In this document: piece after piece, positions 1 through 6,286 of the stretch
Numbering within the stretch: position 1 is the stretch's first letter
Layout: each line of letters opens with the position of its first letter
Assembly: GCA_036563895.1 (NCBI GenBank)
Contig: DATCLN010000094.1
Coordinates: forward strand, 1 to 16,618
Direction: 5' to 3'
Source: ZCTH02-B3 sp036563895
GTDB taxonomy: Bacteria; Bacillota; Bacilli; Paenibacillales; Paenibacillaceae
DNA: 16,618 nt
Translations under genes and position numbers: made by a program
Notes under the pieces: generated by a model
The model's input: only the letters and a program-made list of their open reading frames with translations
Databases searched by the model: none
What the model was told of the DNA's origin: nothing

Positions 1-1
1 C

Positions 2-124
2 CCGGCGCCAACAACGGCCAAAAAAGAAGCGGCGCCTGCGTCCCCCCGCAAGCCCGCTGCAAACCATCCCTGGAGAAAACCATTCTCCAGCAAGCAGTTA
101 CAGCGTAGCACAGCATCCGGCTAG
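2..124 (+). CDS. Transposase C-terminus (5' truncated by window edge)
   Basis: Frame 2 is open from the window edge to a TAG at 122-124 and encodes 40 residues. The peptide is lysine/alanine/proline rich (residues 1-22) and then contains NHPWRKPF at residues 23-30. Basic tails with an HPWR motif are, to my recollection, seen at the C-termini of some integrase-type transposases, and the IS-like repeats immediately downstream support that reading. No catalytic residues are visible because the DDE domain lies outside the window. Frame 3 is also open to about 194, so the frame choice is not certain. Confidence 0.4.
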   Translation, partial: PAPTTAKKEAAPASPRKPAANHPWRKPFSSKQLQRSTASG

Positions 125-164
125 TCTGCAAGAGGACGGCGGCTGTTTAATCAGCTATCATCTC

Positions 165-215
165 CCTGACATTTTCATAGAACAGTTAACCTGACATATT
201 CACAGACGCTTGACA
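165..215 (+). repeat. TGACA direct repeats at the IS end
   Basis: CCTGACATTTTCATAGA at 165-181 is repeated as CCTGACATATTCACAGA at 190-206 (15 of 17 identical, period 25). A shortened third copy, TTGACA, lies at 210-215. The arrangement resembles transposase-binding sites at the end of an IS element. The last copy would be the outer tip. Confidence 0.55.
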
Positions 216-233
216 GGTTTTTTGGGGCCGTTC

Positions 234-281
234 TCTTGTTTTGCGATAAAGTTCAAGAGTAAAATGGTTCTTGTGTTGAAC
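234..281 (+). promoter_or_regulatory. Candidate promoter and operator of the MarR-MMPL operon
   Basis: TTGTTT (236-241) and TAAAAT (260-265) are separated by 18 bp and could be the -35 and -10. Around the -10 lie overlapping inverted repeats: CTCTTG (234-239 region) with CAAGAG (254-259), and GTTCAA (251-256) with TTGAAC (276-281). An inner CAAGA/TCTTG pair is also present. MarR regulators usually repress their own promoters by binding palindromes of this sort. The promoter match is modest and the operator is inferred from symmetry only. Confidence 0.4.
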
Positions 282-355
282 TATCTGCTTCGCCGGAGGG
301 CGATGTGTCCCGGAATTTGCGGGAAGTTTTCGGTCTTGCGGGGAGGGCATGCGCC

Positions 356-904
356 ATGGACGCCATCCGGGAAGACCAGCTGGGTTCGCTGATCGAACGC
401 TACGAAAGGGCGGCGCTGGTGGTGACCCGCCGCATGGCGGCGATTTTTCGCTACACCATCGCGGGGGACCTGACCCTTGACCAGTACAACATTATCCGGT
501 ACATCAACCTGCGGCGGTCGTGCACATCGACGGAGCTGTCCGAAACGTACTGCGTGGGCAAAAGCGCCATCACCGCCATCGTCGACCGGCTGGCGGAAAA
601 GGGGCTCATCCGTCGGACGCAGGACCAGAGCGACCGCCGGGTCATATTCCTGTCGCTGACCCGCAAGGGCGAGCGGCTCTGCGAGACGCTGACCGGGCGG
701 ATCCAGCGGGTCGTGTCGCGGTACCTGAGCCATTTTACGGTGGAGGAGGTGTCCACCTTCATCGGAACCTTCGAGAAGCTGGCCCATCTGCTGGAAACGG
801 CCGAGGGGACCGGGGAAGATCCGGTCCGGAAAACGGCCGCGGCGGCAGGCAGACCCGGCCGGAAGCGAATCGCGCAAAGAGAACAGGGGAGAGAGAAACC
901 GTGA
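356..904 (+). CDS. MarR family transcriptional regulator
   Basis: This 182-residue protein is a winged-helix MarR-type regulator, normally a dimeric repressor released by small ligands or oxidation. Residues ~35-105 carry the DNA-binding domain: the stretch around LTLDQYNIIRYI, the recognition helix region VGKSAITAIVDRL, and the wing SDRRVIFLSLTRKG. The basic, low-complexity tail after about residue 150 is likely disordered. ATG 356 is preferred because GGGAGGG at 341-347 sits 8 nt upstream; a GTG at 305 in the same frame lacks such a site. Its stop overlaps the start of the MMPL gene (GTGA at 901-904), so the two are translationally coupled. MarR-MMPL pairs such as B. subtilis ydgG-ydgH are known, and the likely role is repression of the exporter. 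The natural ligand cannot be told from sequence. Confidence 0.9.
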   Translation: MDAIREDQLGSLIERYERAALVVTRRMAAIFRYTIAGDLTLDQYNIIRYINLRRSCTSTELSETYCVGKSAITAIVDRLAEKGLIRRTQDQSDRRVIFLSLTRKGERLCETLTGRIQRVVSRYLSHFTVEEVSTFIGTFEKLAHLLETAEGTGEDPVRKTAAAAGRPGRKRIAQREQGREKP

Positions 905-3900
905 GGGGCATTGTGAAATATCGCTGGCTGGTGCTGGCGGCATGGATCGCCGCTTTGGCCGCCTTGCTGCTGACGGCTCCCAATTTGACGCTGCTGGTGC
1001 GAGACAAGGGAGACATCCGGCTGCCGGATGGCTATCCGTCGGTCAGGGCGCACGAGCTCATCGATGAGCTGAAGGAAAGCCACGGCGAAGACGGGGGCTT
1101 GTCCGCCGTTCTGGTTTTCCATCGCGCGGAAGGGCTGTCGGACTCGGATATGGAAGAAGTGCGGCGGGGCGTGGAAGCGCTCCGCGACAGCGCGGAAGCC
1201 GGCGTCACTTCGGTGGTGTCCCCCTTCGACCAGCCGGAGATGGCCGATCTGCTCACGTCCGAAGACGGCCGGACGGTGCTGGTCATGGTGACCGTCGACC
1301 CGGGGGACCGGGAGTTGCTGGACGTGCGCGACAGCCTGTACGCCGCCCTGGAAGGCGTGCCGGTCGAGCACTATTTCACCGGCGGCTGGCTGATCGACCT
1401 GGACGTCATCGAAAGCGCCGAGGAGGGAACGAGGCGGACGGAAGGCATCACCATCGTCTTCATCCTGGTCATCCTGCTGGCGGTGTTCCGCTCGGCGCTG
1501 GCTCCGTTGGTGCCGCTGCTCACCGTCGGGGTTTCGTACCTTGCATCGCAGGCGGTGGTGGCGTTTCTCGCGGAATACGCCGACTTTCCGCTTTCCACGT
1601 TCACGCAGACGTTTCTCATAGCCATTCTGTTCGGCATCGGCACCGACTACTGCATCCTGATCCTCAGCCGGTTCCGGGAAGAGCTGGGCAGAAGCGGCAG
1701 CCGGACGGAAGCGGTCGTGGCCACCTTCCGCACGGCGGGAAGAACGGTATTCGTGGCGGGATTGGCGGTGTTCCTCGGCTTCGCCGCCATCGGGCTGTCG
1801 CAGTTCAGCCTGTATCAGTCCGCCGTGGCGGTGGCCATCGGGATCGCGGTGATGCTGATCGCCATCTTCACGCTGGTGCCGTTTTTCCTGGCGACGCTGG
1901 GAAAAGCGGTGTTCTGGCCGTTCAAGCGTTCGCTGGAGCACAAGGAAAGCCGGCTGTGGGACGCGGTGGGCCGGTTCTCGCTGCGCCGTCCGCTGGGGGC
2001 CCTGCTCGTCGTCGCGCTGATCGCGGTTCCCTTGTTGATGACTTACCGCGCCACCACTACCTACAATTCTCTGGAGGAAATCGGGGACCGTTACGGGTCC
2101 GTCAAGGCGTTCAACCTGATCGCGGAAAGCTTCGGGCCGGGCGAATCGTTGCCCGCGACGCTGGCGATCCGTTCGGATGTTCCGTTGGATTCCGCGGAAG
2201 GGCTCGCGTTTCTCGAACGGGCGGCGCGGGAACTGACGGAAGTGGAAGGGGTCAAAACGGTGCGCGGCCCCACCCGGCCCGTCGGCGAGGCGCCGGAAGA
2301 ATTCCGGGTGACCCGGCAGGCGGAGATGCTGGGCGACGGACTCGGCCAGGGCGAGGAAGGCCTCGGACAGATCGCCGACGGCCTGTCCCAGGCCGGCGAG
2401 GAAATCGAAGCGAACGCGCCGCAGCTGGCGGAAGCGGCGGAAGGCGCGCGGAAGCTGGCCGAAGGGACGGAGGAGCTGGAGAAGGGCATCGCGCAGGTCG
2501 GCGATGCGCTGCGCCGGCTGGAGCAGGGCCTGAGGGAAGGCTCCGCCGGCGCCGCGGAGCTGCACGCCGGGCTCGAACAGGCCCATGAAGGCGCCGTCCG
2601 CTTGGCGGAAAGCGGAGAGCAGCTTGCGGAAAATTACCGCCGGATGGAGGAAGGCCTCGGACAACTGGCCGGCGCCTACGCGGAAATCGCGCAAAGGACG
2701 GGCGAACTGGCAAGCGGGCTCGCCGAACTGGAGCGGGGCCTTGGCGGTCTGGCGCTCAAATATCCGCAGCTGCAGAGCGATCCGGACTTCCTGCGGGCGC
2801 AGGGAGCGGCGGCCGCTCTGCGGGAAGGAGCGGCGGGGCTGGAAGGCGGTCTGCGGACGCTGCAGGCCCAGCTGGAAGGCGTGGTCGCGGGGCTGAAACA
2901 GGCGAACGACGGCCTGGCCCAGGCCAGCGCCGGCCAGGCGGAACTGGCCGCGGGCCTTGGGCAGCTGGCGGACGGCCTGGCCGAATTGCAACGCGGCATC
3001 GCGCAGGCGGCGGAAGGCCAGGGTCGGCTGGCGGCCGGCCTGCCGGAGCTGGCCGCGGGAGCGCGCCAAATCGGAGCGGGCCAGCGGGAGCTGGCGGACG
3101 GCTTTGCCGAGATGAGAGGGCAGCTGGACCAGCTCACGGAAGGCCTGCGGCAAAGCGCCGACGGCCTGGTTCAGCTGCGGGAAGGGCTTGCCGAGGCGCA
3201 AGGCTATCTGGACGAACTGTCCGCGGCGCCCGACGCGCAGCTGTCCGGCTGGTTTGTGCCGGAGGAAGCGCTGGAAAACGAAGAGTTCCGCCAGGCGCTG
3301 GATACGTATCTGTCGAGCGACCGGACCATCGCCACCCTGGACGTGGTGTTTGACGGCAACCCCTATGACGTGGAGACGCTAGACAGGGTCGACGACCTGA
3401 TCGCGGCGGTGGAGCGCGCCGCCAAGGATACGCCCTACGCGGACGCGGAAGTTGCGGTGGGCGGCGTGACGGGCATCTACCATGACCTGAAAAACATTTC
3501 CGCCGAGGACTACAAACGCACCGTCACGGTCATGCTGATCGGCATCGGGCTCATCCTGCTTGTGCTGTTCCGGTCGGTGGTCATTCCGGTGTACCTGCTC
3601 GTTTCTCTGTTCATCACGTATTTCACGTCGGTGGCGTTCGCCGAGGCGCTGTTTGTCCGGCTGATCGGCCATTCCGGACTGAACTGGGCGGTGCCGTTCT
3701 TCACCTTCGTCATGCTGATCGCCCTCGGCGTCGACTACAGCATTTTCCTGATGGACCGTTTCCGGGAGTACCGCAATATGCCGCCCAGGGAAGCGATTCT
3801 GAAAGCCATGGGGAACACGGGCACGGTGATCATGTCCGCGGCGGTGATTCTGGGCGGCACGTTCGCGGCCATGATGCCGTCGGGCGTGCGGACGCTCCTG

Positions 3901-4083
3901 CACATCGCCGTCGTCGTGATCTTCGGCCTGATGATGTACGCGCTGATCATGCTGCCGCTGTTCATCCCCGTGATGGTGCGGCTGTTCGGGGAGGCCAACT
4001 GGTGGCCGTCCAGGCGGGCGGGCACGATGGGCGGCGGCGCCGTCCGGCCGGACGCGCCCGCTTCGCCGGCCCCGGGGGCGTAA
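901..4083 (+). CDS. MMPL/RND-superfamily exporter with central xxxLxxG repeat domain
   Basis: This 1060-residue membrane protein belongs to the MMPL family of RND-type, proton-driven exporters. Residues ~8-27 form the first membrane helix. The first membrane bundle (~180-345) contains GTDY with Asp249-Tyr250. A second bundle (~875-1040) contains GVDY with Asp945-Tyr946. These Asp-Tyr pairs are the proton-relay motif of the family. Between the bundles lies an extracytoplasmic region with a ~300-residue alanine/leucine/glycine heptad repeat (about residues 472-775). The start is GTG 901, after AGGGGAGAG at ~884-893, giving a 4-bp overlap with the MarR gene. The ORF continues upstream to 520 but that part reads through the MarR gene in another frame. 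Substrate is unknown; related proteins export lipids, drugs or surfactants. Length is greater than typical Bacillus homologues (~720-890), mostly owing to the repeat region. Confidence 0.92.
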   Translation: MRGIVKYRWLVLAAWIAALAALLLTAPNLTLLVRDKGDIRLPDGYPSVRAHELIDELKESHGEDGGLSAVLVFHRAEGLSDSDMEEVRRGVEALRDSAEAGVTSVVSPFDQPEMADLLTSEDGRTVLVMVTVDPGDRELLDVRDSLYAALEGVPVEHYFTGGWLIDLDVIESAEEGTRRTEGITIVFILVILLAVFRSALAPLVPLLTVGVSYLASQAVVAFLAEYADFPLSTFTQTFLIAILFGIGTDYCILILSRFREELGRSGSRTEAVVATFRTAGRTVFVAGLAVFLGFAAIGLSQFSLYQSAVAVAIGIAVMLIAIFTLVPFFLATLGKAVFWPFKRSLEHKESRLWDAVGRFSLRRPLGALLVVALIAVPLLMTYRATTTYNSLEEIGDRYGSVKAFNLIAESFGPGESLPATLAIRSDVPLDSAEGLAFLERAARELTEVEGVKTVRGPTRPVGEAPEEFRVTRQAEMLGDGLGQGEEGLGQIADGLSQAGEEIEANAPQLAEAAEGARKLAEGTEELEKGIAQVGDALRRLEQGLREGSAGAAELHAGLEQAHEGAVRLAESGEQLAENYRRMEEGLGQLAGAYAEIAQRTGELASGLAELERGLGGLALKYPQLQSDPDFLRAQGAAAALREGAAGLEGGLRTLQAQLEGVVAGLKQANDGLAQASAGQAELAAGLGQLADGLAELQRGIAQAAEGQGRLAAGLPELAAGARQIGAGQRELADGFAEMRGQLDQLTEGLRQSADGLVQLREGLAEAQGYLDELSAAPDAQLSGWFVPEEALENEEFRQALDTYLSSDRTIATLDVVFDGNPYDVETLDRVDDLIAAVERAAKDTPYADAEVAVGGVTGIYHDLKNISAEDYKRTVTVMLIGIGLILLVLFRSVVIPVYLLVSLFITYFTSVAFAEALFVRLIGHSGLNWAVPFFTFVMLIALGVDYSIFLMDRFREYRNMPPREAILKAMGNTGTVIMSAAVILGGTFAAMMPSGVRTLLHIAVVVIFGLMMYALIMLPLFIPVMVRLFGEANWWPSRRAGTMGGGAVRPDAPASPAPGA
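2313..3230 (+). repeat. Coding heptad repeats (xxxLxxG type) inside the MMPL gene
   Basis: The encoded segment repeats a seven-residue pattern with Leu and Gly in fixed positions (for example GLGQLADGLAELQRG and AEGTEELEKG), interrupted once near nucleotides 2740-2830. This is the xxxLxxG pattern also known from YhgE/Pip-type proteins and some Firmicutes MMPL proteins. Alanine, glutamate, glutamine and leucine dominate, so a long helical hairpin outside the membrane is likely. Confidence 0.8.
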
Positions 4084-4168
4084 GGCGCAATTGCCCGGGG
4101 TACCGGCACAACATGCATGCGCATCGACAATAAAATGGCGGAACGGGCTTTTTTTGCCTGACAGTACG

Positions 4169-4177
4169 TGCTATTCT
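4169..4177 (+). promoter_or_regulatory. Possible extended -10 promoter for the epimerase gene
   Basis: TGCTATTCT at 4169-4177 fits an extended -10 (TGn followed by TATTCT). No good -35 is found at 16-18 bp spacing. The rest of the 163-base gap between the MMPL stop and the epimerase start holds a short CCGG hairpin (near 4094-4108) and a T7 run at 4149-4155, which are too far apart to make a convincing terminator. Confidence 0.3.
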
Positions 4178-4246
4178 AGACGGTAGCGGATAAACGGATG
4201 GATTCGGCATTTGAAGGCGATGACGGGTGAGAAGGTGATGTTTGGG

Positions 4247-5248
4247 ATGGAGGCCAAGGCGATCAAGGGCATTTATCAGGGAGAGCAGGCGATCTGGCTG
4301 CGGTTCGGCCGGTACGAGGCGGCGGTGCTGCCGGAACGGGGCGCCAATCTCATCGCGTTCCGGGACCGGGAAAGCAATTTCCGTTTCCTGCGCGAACCGG
4401 CGCCGGAGGAAATGGACGCGTTCCGCGGGCATCCCTCGGTGTACGGCATCCCGATCCTGTTTCCGCCGAACCGGTATGAGGACGGCCTGTTGAGGTGGGA
4501 AGGCGAAGTCTACCGGATGCCCGTCAACGAGACGGCGCGGAACAACCGTCTGCACGGGTTTCTTCACACCATTCCGTGGGAGACGGACTGCTACGGAGCG
4601 GACCCCTGCGAGAGCTGGGCGACGCTGTCCGTGACCGTCGACGAGTCCCACCCGGTCTACCGCCATTTTCCGTTCCGGTTTACCGTCCGGCTGCGCTATT
4701 CGCTGAGCAAAAACGGCCTGATGCACCACGTGCTCGTGCGCAACGACGGCGACCGCCGGATGCCCTTGCTGCTCGGTTTCCACACCGCCATCAACGCGCC
4801 CTTCGCGCCAGGCAGCACGCCCGCCGACATGCGGATCAAGCTGACCATCGGCGAACGGTGGGAACTGACGCCTGACCGCATGCTTCCGACCGGCCGCAAG
4901 CTGCCGCTGTCGCCGGAAGAGGAGAAAATGCGGGACGGCACGGGCTCTCCATACTTCGCCCCGCTGGACCATCACTACACGGCAGTGCCGCAGCAGGGCC
5001 GCAACCGCATGGAGCTGCGCGACATGCGCCGCGGGCTGACCCTGGTCTACGACGTGGGCACCTCGTTCCGCCAGTGGATGTTCTGGAACAATGACGCCGC
5101 CAGCGGCTTCTTCTGTCCGGAACCGCAGACGAACCTGATCAACGCGCCCAACATGGATCTGCCGGCGGAGGAAATCGGTCTGTTCGGCCTCGAGCCCGGC
5201 GAAATCTGGGAAGAAACTTGCCGGCTGTATCTGATTCGCGGCGTTTGA
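4247..5248 (+). CDS. Aldose 1-epimerase family protein (galactose mutarotase-like)
   Basis: The product (333 residues from ATG 4247) resembles aldose 1-epimerases, cytosolic beta-sandwich enzymes that interconvert alpha and beta anomers of hexoses. Supporting motifs are the N-terminal YEAAVLPERGANLIAF, the NNRLHGF segment carrying the likely catalytic His, the HTAINAPF strand, and near the C-terminus CPEPQTNLINAPN with the likely catalytic Glu. ATG 4247 is chosen because AAGGTGAT at 4232-4239 lies 7 nt upstream; TTG 4211, ATG 4220 and ATG 4238 are in frame but have poorly placed ribosome sites. Divergent members of the family act on sugar phosphates or other sugars, and no sugar-metabolism neighbours help decide the substrate. 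The gene appears monocistronic. Confidence 0.85.
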   Translation: MEAKAIKGIYQGEQAIWLRFGRYEAAVLPERGANLIAFRDRESNFRFLREPAPEEMDAFRGHPSVYGIPILFPPNRYEDGLLRWEGEVYRMPVNETARNNRLHGFLHTIPWETDCYGADPCESWATLSVTVDESHPVYRHFPFRFTVRLRYSLSKNGLMHHVLVRNDGDRRMPLLLGFHTAINAPFAPGSTPADMRIKLTIGERWELTPDRMLPTGRKLPLSPEEEKMRDGTGSPYFAPLDHHYTAVPQQGRNRMELRDMRRGLTLVYDVGTSFRQWMFWNNDAASGFFCPEPQTNLINAPNMDLPAEEIGLFGLEPGEIWEETCRLYLIRGV

Positions 5249-5299
5249 TAAGATTTCTCAGTCCGGGGCATACTGAGTCCGGCAGCGGACGGCCCCGGC

Positions 5300-5335
5300 A
5301 AAAAGGGGAAGCGGACCCGCCCGGTCCGCTTCCCC
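5300..5335 (-). terminator. Rho-independent terminator of the DUF1540 gene
   Basis: A perfect 13-bp stem is formed by GGGGAAGCGGACC (5305-5317) and GGTCCGCTTCCCC (5323-5335) with a 5-nt loop. On the minus strand it is followed by TTTTT (5300-5304), 27 nt after the DUF1540 stop. On the plus strand no T-run follows, so it is a poor terminator for the epimerase gene, though the hairpin could still act partly. Confidence 0.85.
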
Positions 5336-5362
5336 GCTTGATTGGCCTTGATCGGCTTGGGC

Positions 5363-5515
5363 TCAGGCCTTCGGTTCGAACGTTTTGCAGTCGGTTTCTT
5401 CCGAGCGCCGCGCCGGCTCCTTACGGCTTACCACGTAGATGGCGGAAGCGGCGCATTTGTTGCCGGCGGCCCAGTATTTGCAGGAATTGACTTCGCACAG
5501 CACGTCCTTGGCCAT
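5363..5515 (-). CDS. DUF1540 domain-containing small cysteine-rich protein
   Basis: This 50-residue ORF starts MAKDVLCEVNSCKYW and ends KTFEPKA. It has four cysteines (7, 12, 21 and 43) in the arrangement C-x4-C-x8-C-x21-C. The pattern CEVNSCKYWAAGNKCAASAI fits DUF1540, a short domain found in Firmicutes and believed to bind a metal. Function is unknown. A strong ribosome site (GGAGGGGGTGA, minus strand, about 5523-5533) precedes the ATG by about 7 nt. It is followed by its own strong terminator, so it is a free-standing minus-strand transcription unit between two plus-strand genes. No clear promoter was recognised upstream. Confidence 0.88.
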   Translation of the reverse strand: MAKDVLCEVNSCKYWAAGNKCAASAIYVVSRKEPARRSEETDCKTFEPKA

Positions 5516-5589
5516 CGCGTTCACCCCCTCCATTTAGGATGGGAGGGACCGCGACGGTTCATTCGCGCTAAAAATTTGCCGAAAGTAAC

Positions 5590-5655
5590 GGGAGCCATGG
5601 TCAGTTCCCCCGGTTGGAACGGAGTTGGCAAGGGGAATGACATGGCTCCCTTTTT
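5590..5655 (+). terminator. Long terminator-like hairpin without an upstream gene
   Basis: GGGAGCCATGGTCAGTTCCCC (5590-5610) pairs with GGGGAATGACATGGCTCCC (5632-5650) as a 19-bp stem with two bulged G residues. The first ten pairs from the base are perfect. TTTTT follows at 5651-5655. In form it is a plus-strand rho-independent terminator with a 21-nt apical loop. The nearest plus-strand gene ends 340 bases earlier, with the minus-strand DUF1540 gene between, so its transcript is not obvious. Confidence 0.65.
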
Positions 5656-5660
5656 GGCAG

Positions 5661-5688
5661 TTGACAAATAGCCCTCCATCTGTATAAT
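5661..5688 (+). promoter_or_regulatory. Consensus sigma-A promoter of the GntR-ABC operon
   Basis: TTGACA (5661-5666) and TATAAT (5683-5688) are both perfect matches to consensus, separated by 16 bp. Initiation would be near 5695, about 170 nt before the GntR start codon. Such a strong promoter usually needs a tight repressor, which fits the palindrome directly downstream. Confidence 0.88.
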
Positions 5689-5689
5689 G

Positions 5690-5710
5690 TGTACTATGTG
5701 TAATAATACA
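5690..5710 (+). promoter_or_regulatory. Candidate GntR (YtrA-type) operator
   Basis: An inverted repeat TGTACTAT-N5-ATAATACA (7 of 8 arm positions paired) starts 2 bp after the -10 and covers the expected transcription start. YtrA-subfamily regulators bind AT-rich palindromes at their own promoters, so autorepression is likely. Binding is inferred from symmetry and position. Confidence 0.7.
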
Positions 5711-5854
5711 GTAAAGACAAACGCCCTCCGCGAGGCGGATTACGGGCCGGATACAGGCCGAACGGGCAAAGCGCAGACCGGATGGGGCCGGTTCCCGTTC
5801 CCGATGCCGGTCGGACGCCCGCCATCCCGGCACCCAGGCGGAACGCGAGGAGGC
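5711..5854 (+). other. Untranslated leader of the GntR-ABC operon
   Basis: This ~145-nt GC-rich stretch lies between the operator and the GntR ribosome site. The GntR frame happens to stay open through it, but the peptide it would encode looks non-biological and has no ribosome site. Several short GC hairpins are possible, yet no known riboswitch consensus and no attenuator with a T-run was seen. Confidence 0.5.
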
Positions 5855-5866
5855 ATGCGAAATGTC

Positions 5867-6286
5867 ATGATCCGAATTGACGAAAAAAGCGTGCTGCCGA
5901 TCTACGAGCAGATCGTGCACCGCATCAAGGAGCTCATTTCCAGAGGCGTGCTGCAGCCGGAGGAGAAAATGCCCTCGGTGCGCGAGCTGGCCGCCCGGCT
6001 GCTCGTCAACCCCAACACGGTGGCCAAGGCCTATCAGGAACTGGAGCGCCAGGGCGTCATCGTGTCCGTGCGGGGCAAAGGCGTATTTGTGGCCAAACCG
6101 GCGTCCTCCCCCGGCATGCTGCAGGAACGGCTCGCCCGGCTGCGGGCGGATCTGGGCCGGCTGATGGTCGAAGCGCATCACCTGGGGGTAAGCCGCGAAC
6201 AGGTGACGGCGTGGGTGGAAGAAGAAATCGGACGCTACTGGAGGGATGGAGATGCTGGCGGTTCGTCATCTGCACAAATCGATTGA
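5867..6286 (+). CDS. GntR family regulator, YtrA subfamily
   Basis: The 139-residue product starts MIRIDEKSVLPIYEQI and has a GntR winged helix at residues ~10-75, with the signature PSVRELAARLLVNPNTVAKAY and a wing VSVRGKGVFVA. The short C-terminal part (~80-139) has two helices and no large effector domain, which defines the YtrA subfamily, usually linked to ABC transporter genes. ATG 5867 aligns with the usual N-terminus of YtrA proteins. AGGAGG at 5848-5853 is 13 nt upstream, rather far; the in-frame ATG 5855 is only 1 nt from it and is less likely. The 3' end overlaps the ATPase gene by 35 bp, showing a coupled operon. It probably represses its own promoter through the palindrome at 5690-5710; the inducer is unknown, cell-envelope stress being the usual suspicion in this subfamily. 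Confidence 0.9.
   Translation: MIRIDEKSVLPIYEQIVHRIKELISRGVLQPEEKMPSVRELAARLLVNPNTVAKAYQELERQGVIVSVRGKGVFVAKPASSPGMLQERLARLRADLGRLMVEAHHLGVSREQVTAWVEEEIGRYWRDGDAGGSSSAQID

Larger units (their letters stand above)
1..216 (+). mobile_element. Right end of an insertion sequence (partial; left part outside the window)
   Basis: The first ~216 bases look like the terminal part of an IS. There is the C-terminal end of a basic, proline/alanine-rich protein, then an AT-richer non-coding tail with repeated TGACA motifs ending in TTGACA at 210-215. Base composition here is clearly lower in GC than in the genes that follow. Multiple short transposase-binding repeats inside the ends, with TGTCA-type termini, are known in IS21-like and related integrase-type (DDE) elements. 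The family assignment and the exact outer end (placed near 215) are inference; no target-site duplication can be checked because the other end is not in view. Confidence 0.5.

Noticed and set aside
520..900. N-terminal extension of the MMPL frame
   Set aside because: It reads through the MarR gene in another frame and gives a low-complexity basic peptide; GTG 901 has a ribosome site and is followed directly by the first membrane helix.
451..3201. 916-codon open frame on the minus strand opposite the MarR-MMPL genes
   Set aside because: It is the antisense image of a high-GC gene; its repeats mirror the xxxLxxG repeats, it has no ribosome site, and its composition (Arg, Gln, Pro rich) is not protein-like.
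5516..5575. Sigma-G-like promoter for the DUF1540 gene (GAATG, 18 bp, CATCCTA on the minus strand)
   Set aside because: The -10 would abut the ribosome site, so transcripts would start inside or after it.
5687..5866. 60-residue N-terminal extension of the GntR frame
   Set aside because: It would begin at or before the transcription start and overlap the operator; YtrA-type proteins begin at the MIRID position.
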